Below the pieces are notes generated by a model. That model saw only the letters and a program-made list of their open reading frames with translations, was not told the origin of the DNA and did no database searches. Shown piece by piece: positions 31,003 through 43,085 of a stretch of DNA of 64,000 nt (its first letter is position 1; every line of letters starts with the position of its first letter). The position numbers and the translations under genes are program-made. The stretch is from Glandiceps talaboti (Eukaryota; Hemichordata; Enteropneusta; Spengelidae): positions 23,517,064 through 23,581,063 of the forward strand of contig NC_135558.1 of NCBI RefSeq assembly GCF_964340395.1, written 5' to 3'.

Positions 31003-33219
31003 TAGGTTAATCATAATGACAGGAACTACATAGACACAAAGGTTACAATGACAGGAACTACATAGACACAAAGGTTACAATGACAGGAACTACATAGACA
31101 CATAGGTTACAATGACAGGAACTACATAGACACATAGGTTACAATGCCAGGAACTACATAGACACATAGGTTACAATGACAGGAACTACATAGACACAAA
31201 GGTTACAATGACAGGAACTACATAGACACATAGGTTACAATGACAGGAACTACATAGACACAAAGGTTACAATGACAGGAACTACATAGACACAAAGGTT
31301 ACAATGACAGGAACTACATAGACACATAGGTTACATTGGCAGGAACTACATATACACATAGGTCACAATGACAGGAACTACATAGACACAAAGGTTACAA
31401 TGACAGGAGCTACATACACACATGGGTTACAATGGCAGGAACTACATAGACACATAGGTTACAATAACAGGAACTACATACACACATAGGTTACAATGCC
31501 AGGAACTACATACACACATAGGTTACAATAACAGGAACTACATACACACATGGGTTACAATGGCAGGAACTACATAGACACATAGGTTACAATAACAGGA
31601 ACTACATACACACATAGGTTACAATGCCAGGAACTACATACACACAAAGGTTACAATGACAGGAACTACATACACACATGGGTTACAATGGCAGGAACTA
31701 CATAGACACAAAGGTTACAATGACAGGAACTACATAGACACAAAGGTTACAATGACAGGAACTACATAGACACATAGGTTACAATGACAGGAACTACATA
31801 GACACAAAGGTTACAATGACAGGAACTACATAGACACAAAGGTTACAATGACAGGAACTACATAGACACATAGGTTACAATGACAGGAACTACATAGACA
31901 CAAAGGTTACAATGACAGGAACTACATAGACACAAAGGTTACAATGACAGGAACTACATAGACACATAGGTTACAATGACAGGAACTACATAGACACATA
32001 GGTTACAATGACAGGAACTACATAGACACATAGGTTACAATGGCAGGAACTACATAGACACATAGGTTACAATGACAGGAACTACATAGACACATAGGTT
32101 ACAATGACAGGAACTACATAGACACATAGGTTACAATGACAGGAACTACATAGACACAAAGGTTACAATGACAGGAACTACATACACACATGGGTTACAA
32201 TGGCAGGAACTACATAGACACATAGGTTACAATGACAGGAACTACATAGACACATAGGTTACAATGACAGGAACTACATAGACACATAGGTTACATTGGC
32301 AGGAACTACATAGACACATGGGTTACAATGACAGGAACTACATACACACACATAGGTTACAATGACAGGAACTACATATACACATAGGTCACAATGAGAG
32401 GCACTACATAGACACATAGGTTACAATGACAGGAACTACATACACACATGGGTTACAATGGCAGGAACTACATAGACACATAGGTTACAATGACAGGAAC
32501 TACATACACACATAGGTTACAATGACAGGAACTACATATACACATAGGTCACAATAACAGGAACTACATGCACACATAGGTTACAATGACAGGAACTACA
32601 TATACACACAGGTTACATTGACAGGGACTACATAGACACATAGGTTACAATGACAGGCACTACATAGACACATAGGTTACATTGACAGGGACTACATAGA
32701 CACATAGGTTACAATGACAGGAACTACATAGACACATAGGTTACAATGCCAGGAACTACATAGACACATAGGTTACAATGCCAGGAACTACATACACACA
32801 TAGGTTACAATGACAGGAACTACATAGACACATAGGTTACATTGACAGGGACTACATAGACACAAAGGTTACAATGGCAGGCACTACATAGACAATGACA
32901 AATACATAGACATATAGGTTACATTGACAGGGACTACATAGACACAAAGGTTACAATGACAGGAACTACATACACACATGGGTTACAATGGCAGGCACTA
33001 CATAGACACATAGGTTACATTGACAGGGACTACATAGACACATAGGTTACATTAACAGGACCTAGATAGACACATATGTTACATTAACAGGACCTAGATA
33101 GACACATATGTTACATTAACAGGACCTAGATAGACACATATGTTACATTAACAGGACCTAGATAGACACATATGTTACATTAACAGGACCTAGATAGACA
33201 CATATGTTACATTGACACA
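31003..33219. repeat. Minisatellite C, 32-bp unit, about 69 copies
   Basis: Units contain GGTTACAATGACAGGAACTA and CATAGACACATA. Frequent variants are TAGACACAAA, TACACACATG and ATGGCAGG. The right end (about 33045-33219) is a separate homogeneous sub-block with AACAGGACCTAGATAGACAC, expanded after diverging. Confidence 0.97.
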
Positions 33220-33289
33220 AATAAATAAGTCAGTGAAAAGGATGGATTACAATGCATACAAATGTATAATATAATAGTTATTACATTTT

Positions 33290-34060
33290 ACTGATGAGTT
33301 GAATTGATCAAAACCAAACTTAAACCTATATGTACAAAATGTACGTGCATATGGTACTTTTAGGAGATGGCCAAGTGGGAGATATTTATATTATATATGT
33401 AGCGGATGTGTTGATTTCTTTTTTATAAATTTTGTAGCAGTCTGAACCACTTTGTCTTTATATAATATGGAGTTATCAGATAGTTTGCAGGTTCCATTAT
33501 CAACTAATTTTCTGCAAATATTCCTGGGACGGTTTATATGGTGTTTAAGATAGTTAGGCAGCATATCATAGAAGGCCGTGTTAGCATAGCTGAGAACTGT
33601 ATACTATCAGATGGTTGAATTGTAGTACATAGCAATGACATTGGAACTAATTTTTAACTTTCTCATGGACCTTACATAATACACCCTTTACCTTTTCCAG
33701 TTGATTTTCCAAGTGTTGAGCAAAGGACAATTTATCATCACCCATACAACCAAGATATTTATACACCACTGTTCTTTCTACTTTCTATCCATATTATTAA
33801 TTTGAACATGTTGTTTTCTGTTTTTGATTCCTTCGACAGCCAAACGACCATTCCTCTGTTTTTGGCACATCAAGATCAAGATAGTTATCTTTACACCAGG
33901 TGTTGACAATCTCAGTATACTCCAATAACTCATAGTTGTATCATCTGCATATTTCTCAATTGTGCCCTTAGCCAAACATTTATATAAAGTACAAAAAGAA
34001 CTGGTGACAACACACAGCCACGTGGTGCATCTGTATTAACTGTAATTGTGTTTGATACGC
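33290..34060 (-). pseudogene. Decayed LINE reverse transcriptase (catalytic core to C-terminus)
   Basis: Minus strand, several frames: NTDAPRGCVLSPVLFVLYIN, then KGTIEKYADDTTM (the YADD catalytic motif), NTWCKDNYLDLDVPKTEE, VYKYLGCMGDDKLSFAQHLE, then RPRNICRKLV, and near the end KKSTHPLH and YLPLGHLLKVPYARTF. The order matches the palm, thumb and C-terminal part of non-LTR reverse transcriptases. At least three frame changes plus stops: inactive. Its 3' end lies next to array C. Confidence 0.85.
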
Positions 34061-35216
34061 ATTTAAATCAACCGAGTGTGGATCTGGCCTGGTGTTTTGT
34101 TCACGTTTGGGGAGCCTTCAGTAACTACAAGGGGGGGGGGGGGGGTGGCCGGGGGAAATTAGGCTCGGACTGTTGTGTAAAATGTGACACTCCCCAACTC
34201 CATCATGCTAAAAGGTGACCCTCCCTCAACTTTCTTTCTCTAAAAACATGACCTTTCCCTATTCAAAACATGAAATAATGCTGTCAGATATGTAAAAGGA
34301 CACGAGTCTAATAATCAATGATAAGGGCTTCATCCCACCGCTGCCATCAATGTTGAAAGTTTTAAAGGCATTGGATAATTTCCCACTACTACCGCCATCT
34401 TGATTTGTGTGAAGGCACTGCATTAATGAATACCTTTGTTTGGATCTCATTGGCTGAGCTGAAGGCCACAACTCAACTCAAAACAAGGACATATTCTTCA
34501 GGGAGCATGAAAGCCTGTTTATATACAGAATTTACTAATCGTTCCTTGATATGTTTTTGTTCATCTCAAAACTCCGTCTCATCAAAGTGGGCATAGTGCC
34601 AACTGAGCCATTGTAAATGCAGTAACTGCAGTGGTTTTCCACTCCGAGTCGGATTTTATTGGAGAATATCCTTAATGACCTCTTAGATAATAGAGCATAT
34701 CATATGTCGTTCATTACAGTATACATCGGATTTAAATCTTCAAAATGTTATTTTTGCAGCGAAAACTGTACAAATTGAATTCTCTGACAACACATGTGAC
34801 AGCCATTTTGAATTATACGGGATCTCGTATAATTCGAAGTTATTTATTGCCGTTTCCAACAGAATATGAACATATTTGAGTATTAGAAATGTGAATTGGG
34901 TATTTATAACTAGAAATGAAGTTAGGGAATGTAACATTTTTGTGATCTCAGGTGAGATTTGCCATAATACTATTTTACAAGAGATTTTAGACTTGCCCCA
35001 GTCCATAGGTGGACTTGTACCTTTGTTTTTGTTTGCAAACCCCGACAGAAAATAAAAAGAGAAAAGAAAAATATTAAAACACACAAAATAAATGTAAAAA
35101 AGGATAAAAGTTATTACAAACAAAAACAAAGCCAGCTAGGTTCACTGCACCTGGTTCAGCCATAACAGTTAGATCTCTACGTTTCTGACCCATGTTAATA
35201 AGAACCTTGAGGCTTT
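34061..35216. other. Non-coding, G-run repeat followed by AT-rich spacer
   Basis: A run of about 15 G at 34130-34145 followed by GGCCGGGGGAAATTAGG resembles the G-run elements near 1530 and 18300. A 129-codon minus frame (34740-35129), hydrophobic at the start, matches nothing known. No gene called. Confidence 0.4.
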
Positions 35217-37931
35217 TCCATGATTGCATCCATCAATACTCACATCACAGACATCATTATATGTGAACGACTGGGTCCTTCAACACTCACATTGCAGACA
35301 GCTTCCTGTCGGAATGATTGGGTCCATCAACACTGACATCACAGGCTGCATACTGTACGAATGACTCCATCCATCAACATTCACACCACATACATAATCC
35401 AGTAAGAATGATTGGGTACATCAACACTCACATCACAGACAGCATCCTGTATAAATGATTGAATCCATCGACACTCACATCACATCACATCACATCACAT
35501 CACATCACATCACAGATTACATCGTATCGTATGTGAATGACTAGGTCCATCAACACACATGATAGACACATTCTGTATGAATGATTGCATCCATCAACAC
35601 TCATATCTCATACAGCATCCTATACGAATGACTGGGTCCATCAATATTCACATCACCGCCAGAATCCTATACGAATGATTGGGTCCAACAACATTGACAT
35701 CACAGACAGGATCGTGTATGAATGACTGCATCCATCAACACTCACATCAGAAACAGCATCCAGTGTGAATGACTGCATCCAACTACACTCACATCACATC
35801 ACATCACATCACATCACATCACATCACAGACAGCATCCTGTACGAACAATTGCATACATCAACACTCACACCACATACAGCATTCTATACGAATGACTCA
35901 ATCAACATTGACAACACAGACAGCAGATACGAATGACTGGGTCCATCAACATTCATATCACATACAGCATCCTGTGTGAATGACTGCATCCATCAACTTC
36001 ACATCACAGAAACATCCTATACGAATGATTCCATCCATCAACACTCACATCACAGATAGCATCCTGTATGAATAACTATATACACCCATCAACAGTGACA
36101 TCACAGGCACCATACTGTACGAATGACTGCATCCGTCAATATTCACATCACAGACAGAATCCTATATGAATGACTGGGTCCAACAACATTCACATTACAG
36201 ACAGGTTCCTGTATAAATGACTGCAACCATCAACACTCACATCATAGACAGCATTCTGTATAAATGACTGCAACCATCAACATTCACATCATAGACAGCA
36301 TTCTGTATGAATGACTGCAACCATCAACACTCACATCACATCACAAACAGCATCCTGTATGAATGCCTAGGTCCATCAACACTCACATCACAGACAGCAT
36401 CCTGTATGAATGACTCCATGCATCCATCAACACTCACATCACAGACAGCATTCTGTATGAATGCCTAGGTCCATCAACACTCACATCACAGAAGCATCAT
36501 GTATGAATGATTGCATCCATCTACACTTACATCACATCACATCACATCACATCACATCACATCACATCACAGACAGCATCCTGTATGAATGACTAGGTCC
36601 ATCAACATTCACATCACAGACAGCATCCTGTATGAATGACTGGAACCATCAACACTCAAATCACAGACAGCATCCTGTATGAATGACTGCATCCACCAAC
36701 ATTCACATCACAGATAGCATCCTGTATGAGGGACTGCAACCATCAACACTCATATCACATAACAAACAGCATCCTGTATGAATGCGTAGGTCCATCAACA
36801 CTGACATCACAGACATCATCCTGTATGAATGACTGCATCCATCAACACTCACATCACATCACAAACATCATCCTGTATGAATGCCTAGGTCCATCAACAC
36901 TGACATCACAGACATCATTCTGTATGAATGACTGCATCCATCAACACTCACATCACATCACATCACATCACATCACAAACAGCATCCTGTATGAATGCCT
37001 AGGTCCATCAACACTGACATCACAGACAGCATCCTGTATGAATGACTGCATCCATCAACACTCACGTCACATCACAGACAACATCCTGTATGAATGACTA
37101 GGTCCATAAAGACTCACATCGCAGACAACATCCTATATGAATAACTACACCCATTAACAGTGACATCACAGGCACCATACTGTATGAATGATTGCATCCG
37201 TCAATATTCACATCACAGACAACATCCTGTATGAATGACTAGGTCCATAAAGACTCACATCGCAGACAACATCCTATATGAATATCTACACCCATCAACA
37301 GTGACATCACAGGCAGCATACTGTATGAATGATTGCATCCGTCAATATTCACATCACAGACAACATCCTATACGAATGATTGGGCCAATCAACACTCACA
37401 CCAAAGACAACATCCTGTATGAATGATTGCATCTATCAACATTCATATCACAGACACATTCTAGTATGAATGACTGCATCCATCAACACCCACATCACAT
37501 CACAGACAGCAGCCTGTATGAATGACTAGGTCCATCAACACTTACATCACATATATTATCCTGTATGAATGATTGCATCCATCAACACTCACATCACAGA
37601 TAGCATTCTGTATGAATGACTGGAACCATCAACGCCAGCGTCACAGACAGCAACCTGTATGAATGCTTGCATCCATCAACATTTGCATCCGGGACAGAAT
37701 CCTGTATGAATAACTGAGTCCTTCCAGATTCACATCACATACAGCATCCTATACGAATGACTGTGTCCATCAACACTTACATCACAGACAGTATCCAGTA
37801 CGTTTGAATGAATGATTGCATCCATCAACACTCACATCACATCACATCACATCACATCACATCACATCACAGACAGCATCCTGTGTGAATGACTGTGTCC
37901 ATCAACACTCCCATCACAGACAGCATACTAT
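35217..37931. repeat. Minisatellite D, about 47-bp unit with (ACATC)n expansions
   Basis: Imperfect units contain GAATGACTGCATCCATCAAC and ACTCACATCACAGACAGCAT. Six or so units hold an internal pentamer run (CACAT)n, for example 35476-35513, 35790-35826, 36535-36570 and 37837-37868. More diverged than arrays B, F or the 30-bp array, so older. Frames in it are incidental. Confidence 0.93.
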
Positions 37932-39511
37932 GAGAATAAATTCCATAATGCCACTTTTGTGATTGTTGTATTTAATTAATATAGACACCACAACGTTGTT
38001 TTATTATTCGTTTCAGTTTCATATCACTTTAAACAATAGAAATCGAGAAACAAAGTACACAATTGTGTAATTACAGTAGATACGAGTAAACGAAGTTTAT
38101 CGAAGGGTGATTTTTTTCTGTTAAGTACGCACCTGGAAGACCAATTTCCCTGATAATCAGAGTTCTGAAAATCAAACTATTTCGTATTAAAGCTTGTTCC
38201 TCGTCCTTTTGTGAGTTCCCTGTTTTGTTAAATTTTAATTCAAGGTGATTCAAGGTGATAATTAGATATTTAGATTGTTCATATTACTAAACGTTATTTT
38301 ATCCTAAAACATTGGATAATATTTTGATAGACGATACTAAACGAGTCAATCCTTCTTAGATTTATTTAGTTCACTTTACACAAATGTCGTGAAATATTTT
38401 GTTTAAGCCTTTAGGAAACAAGAGCTTGCTATAATTGAGGGATTCATATCGCAACAATATTCTTTGCTTAAAAAATTTAAACAATGATCAATTTTTTGTA
38501 CATAAAGTAGAAGGAAGTTCTCTATTGTAAAGTGCTGAAAATCAGTTATCCAAATATCCATTTGTCACTTTGGATTGACAATTTTGTTGATTAGGAGTTG
38601 AACAAGCTCATTAAAGAGTTTGGTTAGTAGTACAGCAGGATAAAGTGCACGGAAATACGTAAACATAAAAAAATGGGATTATAAAAAGAGTAAATGGTTC
38701 TCCTTCATTGGTATTATCATTATTAGTATTAGTATTATTAATAATGATATTAAAAAAATAACCATAAATAATATGAAAGTCCTTTTCTGGTGAAACATTT
38801 TGTTGTGCAGCTCTGAGAAAGCTAGTGATACATCAAACCATAGACAATCTACCAATCCACCGTTGGTGGAGGGTCTCAGATCAAACTCGTCAGATTTATT
38901 GCTGATAAAAGTACACAGGTTTTATCAACAGTTACTCTGGAGATAAAATCATAGTTCATAAGATGAACACTGATAAACCAGACTATAGCTACTTAATGTC
39001 AAACCCAGCCGTCAGACATCAAACCCACGCGTCTCTGTAATGACACGGTAGTCCCAAAAGAGAGAATTTAAAGTTTATTCTACTTTTGATTACCATGGCA
39101 ACAAGGACATTCACTTCTGACGAGATACTTGGATCCTCCACTTTATGTATGTATAATATAATATAAAAAATATATATAAAAATATAACAAAACAAATATA
39201 CGCTGGAAACCCTTGGAATTAATAGATTATTCACATTATTTCCAGTCTAATCACGCTTATTTTATATTTCAGGCATGTTCTATTGGGTTCTTTTTGGTGC
39301 ATGCAAATATCAGAACTTTTCACATGTATAACCGTTAATCATTGTCATTCTATTCCATAAAATCCAGATATATTCAGGTGTTTACCTATTATATCTTGCC
39401 ATTGAATACCTTGAAATAGAAATTTTATTCGAAATGTCGGATTACATCTATTTATTCGAACTGTCTCACAAGTTCCTTATGCATTAATATATATATATAT
39501 ACAAGTTATAA
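37932..39511. other. AT-rich spacer
   Basis: No gene, array or element recognised; a short (AT)n run at 39487-39501 precedes the PLE fragment. Confidence 0.4.
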
Positions 39512-40114
39512 ATAAGTCGTGATAAATCAACTTGCCGGCTTGATGGGAAATGCCAATCAGACGATATCGTCTACAGCGCCCATGTCAAAATAAACAACAG
39601 AGATACCAAAACCTACATTGGCTCAACAGAAAACAGTTTCAAAACGCGTTACGGCAACCACAAGTGTTCTTTCGCCAATAACAAATATGGAAATTGTACT
39701 GAACTTTCAAAGTGTGTCTGGAAAATAAAGGAGTCGGGCCACCAGTATTCCATCAACTGGGCTATCATTGCCCATGCAGCCGCCTACTCTAATGCAACAA
39801 AAAGGTGCAACCTGTGTCTTACGGAGAAGATGTTTATCATCAGTGCAAATAAATTGGGGCTCCTCAATAAACGATCAGAACTGATTTCAAAGTGCCGCCA
39901 TGAAAACAAATACATTCTATCATTCCACCATGTCACTCCTCAACGCGCATCACATCCGGGTACCAGTTCTTCTGCGAGTTCGAATATCTGCAGGCAGTTT
40001 ATATATGTAGGCAATTTATATATGTATGCAGTTCATGTGTGCAGGCAGTTTATATATGTAGGCAATTTATATACGCATGCAGTTCATGTGTGCAGGCAGT
40101 TTATATATGCGTAG
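39512..40114 (+). pseudogene. Penelope-like element GIY-YIG endonuclease C-terminal fragment
   Basis: An open frame from 39512 encodes STCRLDGKCQSDDIVYSAHV, then KTYIGSTENSFKTRYGNHKC (YIG motif and catalytic Arg region), then LSKCVWKIKESGHQYSINW, and KRCNLCLTEKMFII followed by LLNKRSELISKCRHENKYIL. The CxxC and 'NKRSELISKCRH.NK' blocks are hallmark PLE endonuclease motifs. GIY appears as VYS, so the first motif is degenerate. The reverse transcriptase part is missing (5' truncation). The frame continues into a short AT-rich tandem repeat after about 39990 and stops at 40112-40114. Confidence 0.88.
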
Positions 40115-40190
40115 AGTTTATATATGCGTAGAGTTTACATATGCAGGCAGTTTACATATGCAGGCAGTTATATATGGAGGCAGTTTATAT
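39990..40190. repeat. Short tandem repeat after the PLE fragment
   Basis: Repeats of GCAGGCAGTTTATATATG, with variants GTAGGCAATTTATATATG and GCAGTTCATGTGT, nested as a two- or three-part unit. Confidence 0.8.
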
Positions 40191-40494
40191 GTTCACTGTG
40201 GTGTGATATAGTTTGGTTGATATATAGTCAATTTCATATTGTAATGAAGATCTGTTACCATGGTAATTGTTTAGACCTCCCGCAATAAATAGTATGTCAA
40301 CATGGTATTATGAACCTCTTGTATATATATGAGTATTTTCTAAATAAACAAAACTGTGTGTAATTTCCACTGCATTGACAAAGGAGAGCGTTTCGGCCTT
40401 TAGTTTCCATAGTAACCATAAAATAAAGATTTTGCTGCAAGTTGTGGATATAATGTAACATATTCAATAAACAGTGACTGTGTATAGGGTGCTA
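40191..40494. other. Possible PLE 3' region
   Basis: Follows the endonuclease fragment; contains AATAAA at 40362 and AATAAAG at 40422. No hammerhead core (CTGANGA with GAAA) was found here. Confidence 0.4.
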
Positions 40495-40495
40495 T

Positions 40496-40575
<80 letters not shown>

Positions 40576-40661
40576 ATAGAGATTGGTGACTGACTGACTG
40601 ACTGACCGACTGACCGACCGACCGACCGACTGACTGACTGACTGATTGATTGATTGATTGG
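40496..40661. repeat. Tetranucleotide microsatellite (ATTG)n and (ACTG/ACCG)n
   Basis: About 20 ATTG repeats, a short break, then ACTG and ACCG repeats grading back to ATTG. Minus-strand Gln/Ser frames are artefacts. Confidence 0.95.
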
Positions 40662-41878
40662 TCGTTATATATCGATTTAGTTATGGAGGTAATGACATAT
40701 ATATTTTGTTTAATTATCGTTATCATTATTTCTCTTGGTTACGTACAATTTTCTGGCGACCATCCCCTCGTCATACCAAATACTGGTTTGATTCTCTATG
40801 TCTTCAAGTCTTGCAGTAGGTTTAGTAACGTTCTACATAGGTGGAATCAATTAATAGACAGGACATACATCATACATGTTTTTAAAAGTAAGACCGGATG
40901 CCCGGGGCTCTAGAGCCATAATTCTAGAATGTATCAATTTTTAAGTAGACGGCATAAGATAAAGCGCATTTAGCTACTCAAAAATTGATACGCACAGGCC
41001 ATGTTTCCCTTACGCCCGTAAGCGGTCCTCACTTTTCAAATATCACAGTTGACTGTGGTCAACATTGGCCTAACATACACTGATACATTACTAGACAGTG
41101 TTAACAATTTGTCGGTTCTTACTTGACCAATATCCACTGTGGACGAACACAACAATTGTAGCTGCTCTTCTTGCCCAAGAGCAAACAAATAAGTCACTAT
41201 ATATGTTACCTCAGACCATTATAGAATATATAAGTTTTATATAAATAGTGTTCGTATTCGCTTTTGAATGGCACGTTCAATTCTAATAATCACTCTTGGA
41301 TGTTGTGATATACCGACAGATGCATGTACACAATGCAATATGTTTGTTCCCAACTTTTAAGTATCCTTCTTTAGGAAATGGTTGAAATGTCAACGAACTG
41401 TAATGCAAATACTTAGTTCACACAATCAAACATTCATTACTCTGTAAATAATCATCTTGATTTAATATACTTATATACATTACGTATTTTATGCCACATA
41501 ACTAGGTGCTCATTATTTTTAATTTACACTACAAATCAGTTTGCAGGCTTTATAATATAAATTCTCGTGAGAGTAGTCTTGTTAGCTGTCCGTCTTGGTT
41601 TCGGCCTCCGAGTGTATTTTCAATCTGTTTCAACCCACGGTATATTACAGGTAGTTAATACTGAAGTGTCATCAAATGCCGATCAAATCAATATTACTCA
41701 ATTTTCTATTGGAATATTGTTAATTTATGTTGATTTGGATTTTACTTAAGCATAGTCAATGGTAAGCCATAAAGTGCTATACAGTGACTTGTTTAAACCC
41801 ACACGATGTAAAAAGAAATATTATTATAGAAACCGTACTTCCGCTATTCTTTGGATGTTATGTGGTCATATCTATCGT
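40662..41878. other. AT-rich spacer
   Basis: No gene or element recognised. A 60-codon frame at 41567-41749 has no supporting signals. Confidence 0.4.
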
Positions 41879-42472
41879 GTAACACACACGGCAATAGAGA
41901 TTGATTACTTGCACGTACTTACAGTCATGTAACACACACGGCAACAGAGATTGATTACTTGCACGTACTTACAGTCATGTCAGTCACAGATTGATTACTT
42001 GCACGTACTTACAGTCATGTAACACACACGGCAATAGAGATTGATTACTTGCACGTACTTACAGTCATGTAACACACACGGCAATAGAGATTGATTACTT
42101 GCACGTACTTACAGTCATGTAACACACACGGCAATAGAGATTGATTACTTGCACGTACTTACAGTCATGTAACACACACGGCAATAGAGATTGATTACTT
42201 GCGCGTACTTACAGTCATGTCAGTCACAGATTGATCACTTGCACGTACTTACAGTCATGTAACACACACGGCAATAGAGATTGATTACTTGCACGTACTT
42301 ACAGTCATGTAACACACACGGCAATAGAGATTGATTACTTGCACGTACTTACAGTCATGTAACACACACGGCAATAGAGATTGATTACTTGCACGTACTT
42401 ACAGTCATGTAACACACACGGCAACAGAGATTGATTACTTGCACGTACTTACAGTCATGTCAGTCACAGATT
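41879..42472. repeat. Minisatellite E, 50-bp and 40-bp units
   Basis: Long units start GTAACACACACGGCAATAGA, short units start GTCAGTCACAGATTG; both share TTACTTGCACGTACTTACAG. Order is 2 long, short, 4 long, short, 4 long, partial short, giving a 240-bp higher-order unit. Confidence 0.95.
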
Positions 42473-43085
42473 ATTACACTATAAGACTTATCCTACAATT
42501 TAAATGTCAAGGGACATTCAGGGATTATCATTTTACACAGTGTGCAAAATTAAGAGTTTAAAAAGGAGTGAAATGGAAAAGTTCATTTAAGCTTGCACAA
42601 GCTGCAATTGGGACATTTTCTTTCATCAAATAGCCAAAGATATATTCACTAGAAATTGTTCAATTACCAATAAAAAACATACTGTGTCTGTTAATTAGTG
42701 GCAATAGCTGTAGTAGGTAATGAAGTGACAAGTTTAAATCTTGAGTGGTCAATATTATCTGTAGGTAGTGTAGTGACAAGCTTAAATCTTGAGCGAAAAC
42801 TTATGAATCAGTCGCCGTGTTAAAACCTATACTAGTTTGTAACTGTAATATGATCGCTTTTAAACAAGACAACCACAATATATTCAGTGGAAATGATTAA
42901 AATACCAATATTTAGTATTGTATATGTTCATTAGTACGTGAACGGTCGATGTTACCCATAAGTAGTACTACATAAACAGGTTGAAACCGTGATCGCCGTT
43001 TAAGGTGAAGCAAAAACTCAAAATGATATGATTTCTCGTGTATGCTGCTACATAAAATACTTAAAGCCAGGTGATTCATCACTGT
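42473..43085. other. Spacer between arrays E and F
   Basis: No gene. A near-duplicate motif (GTGACAAG.TTAAATCTTGAG) occurs at 42725 and 42773. Confidence 0.4.

Noticed and set aside
34740-35129. 129-codon minus frame with hydrophobic start
   Set aside because: AT-rich low-complexity composition at the start, no recognisable domain, no splice or poly(A) support.
36726-37097. 123-codon frame in array D
   Set aside because: It is a translation of minisatellite units, with no start context or conservation evidence.
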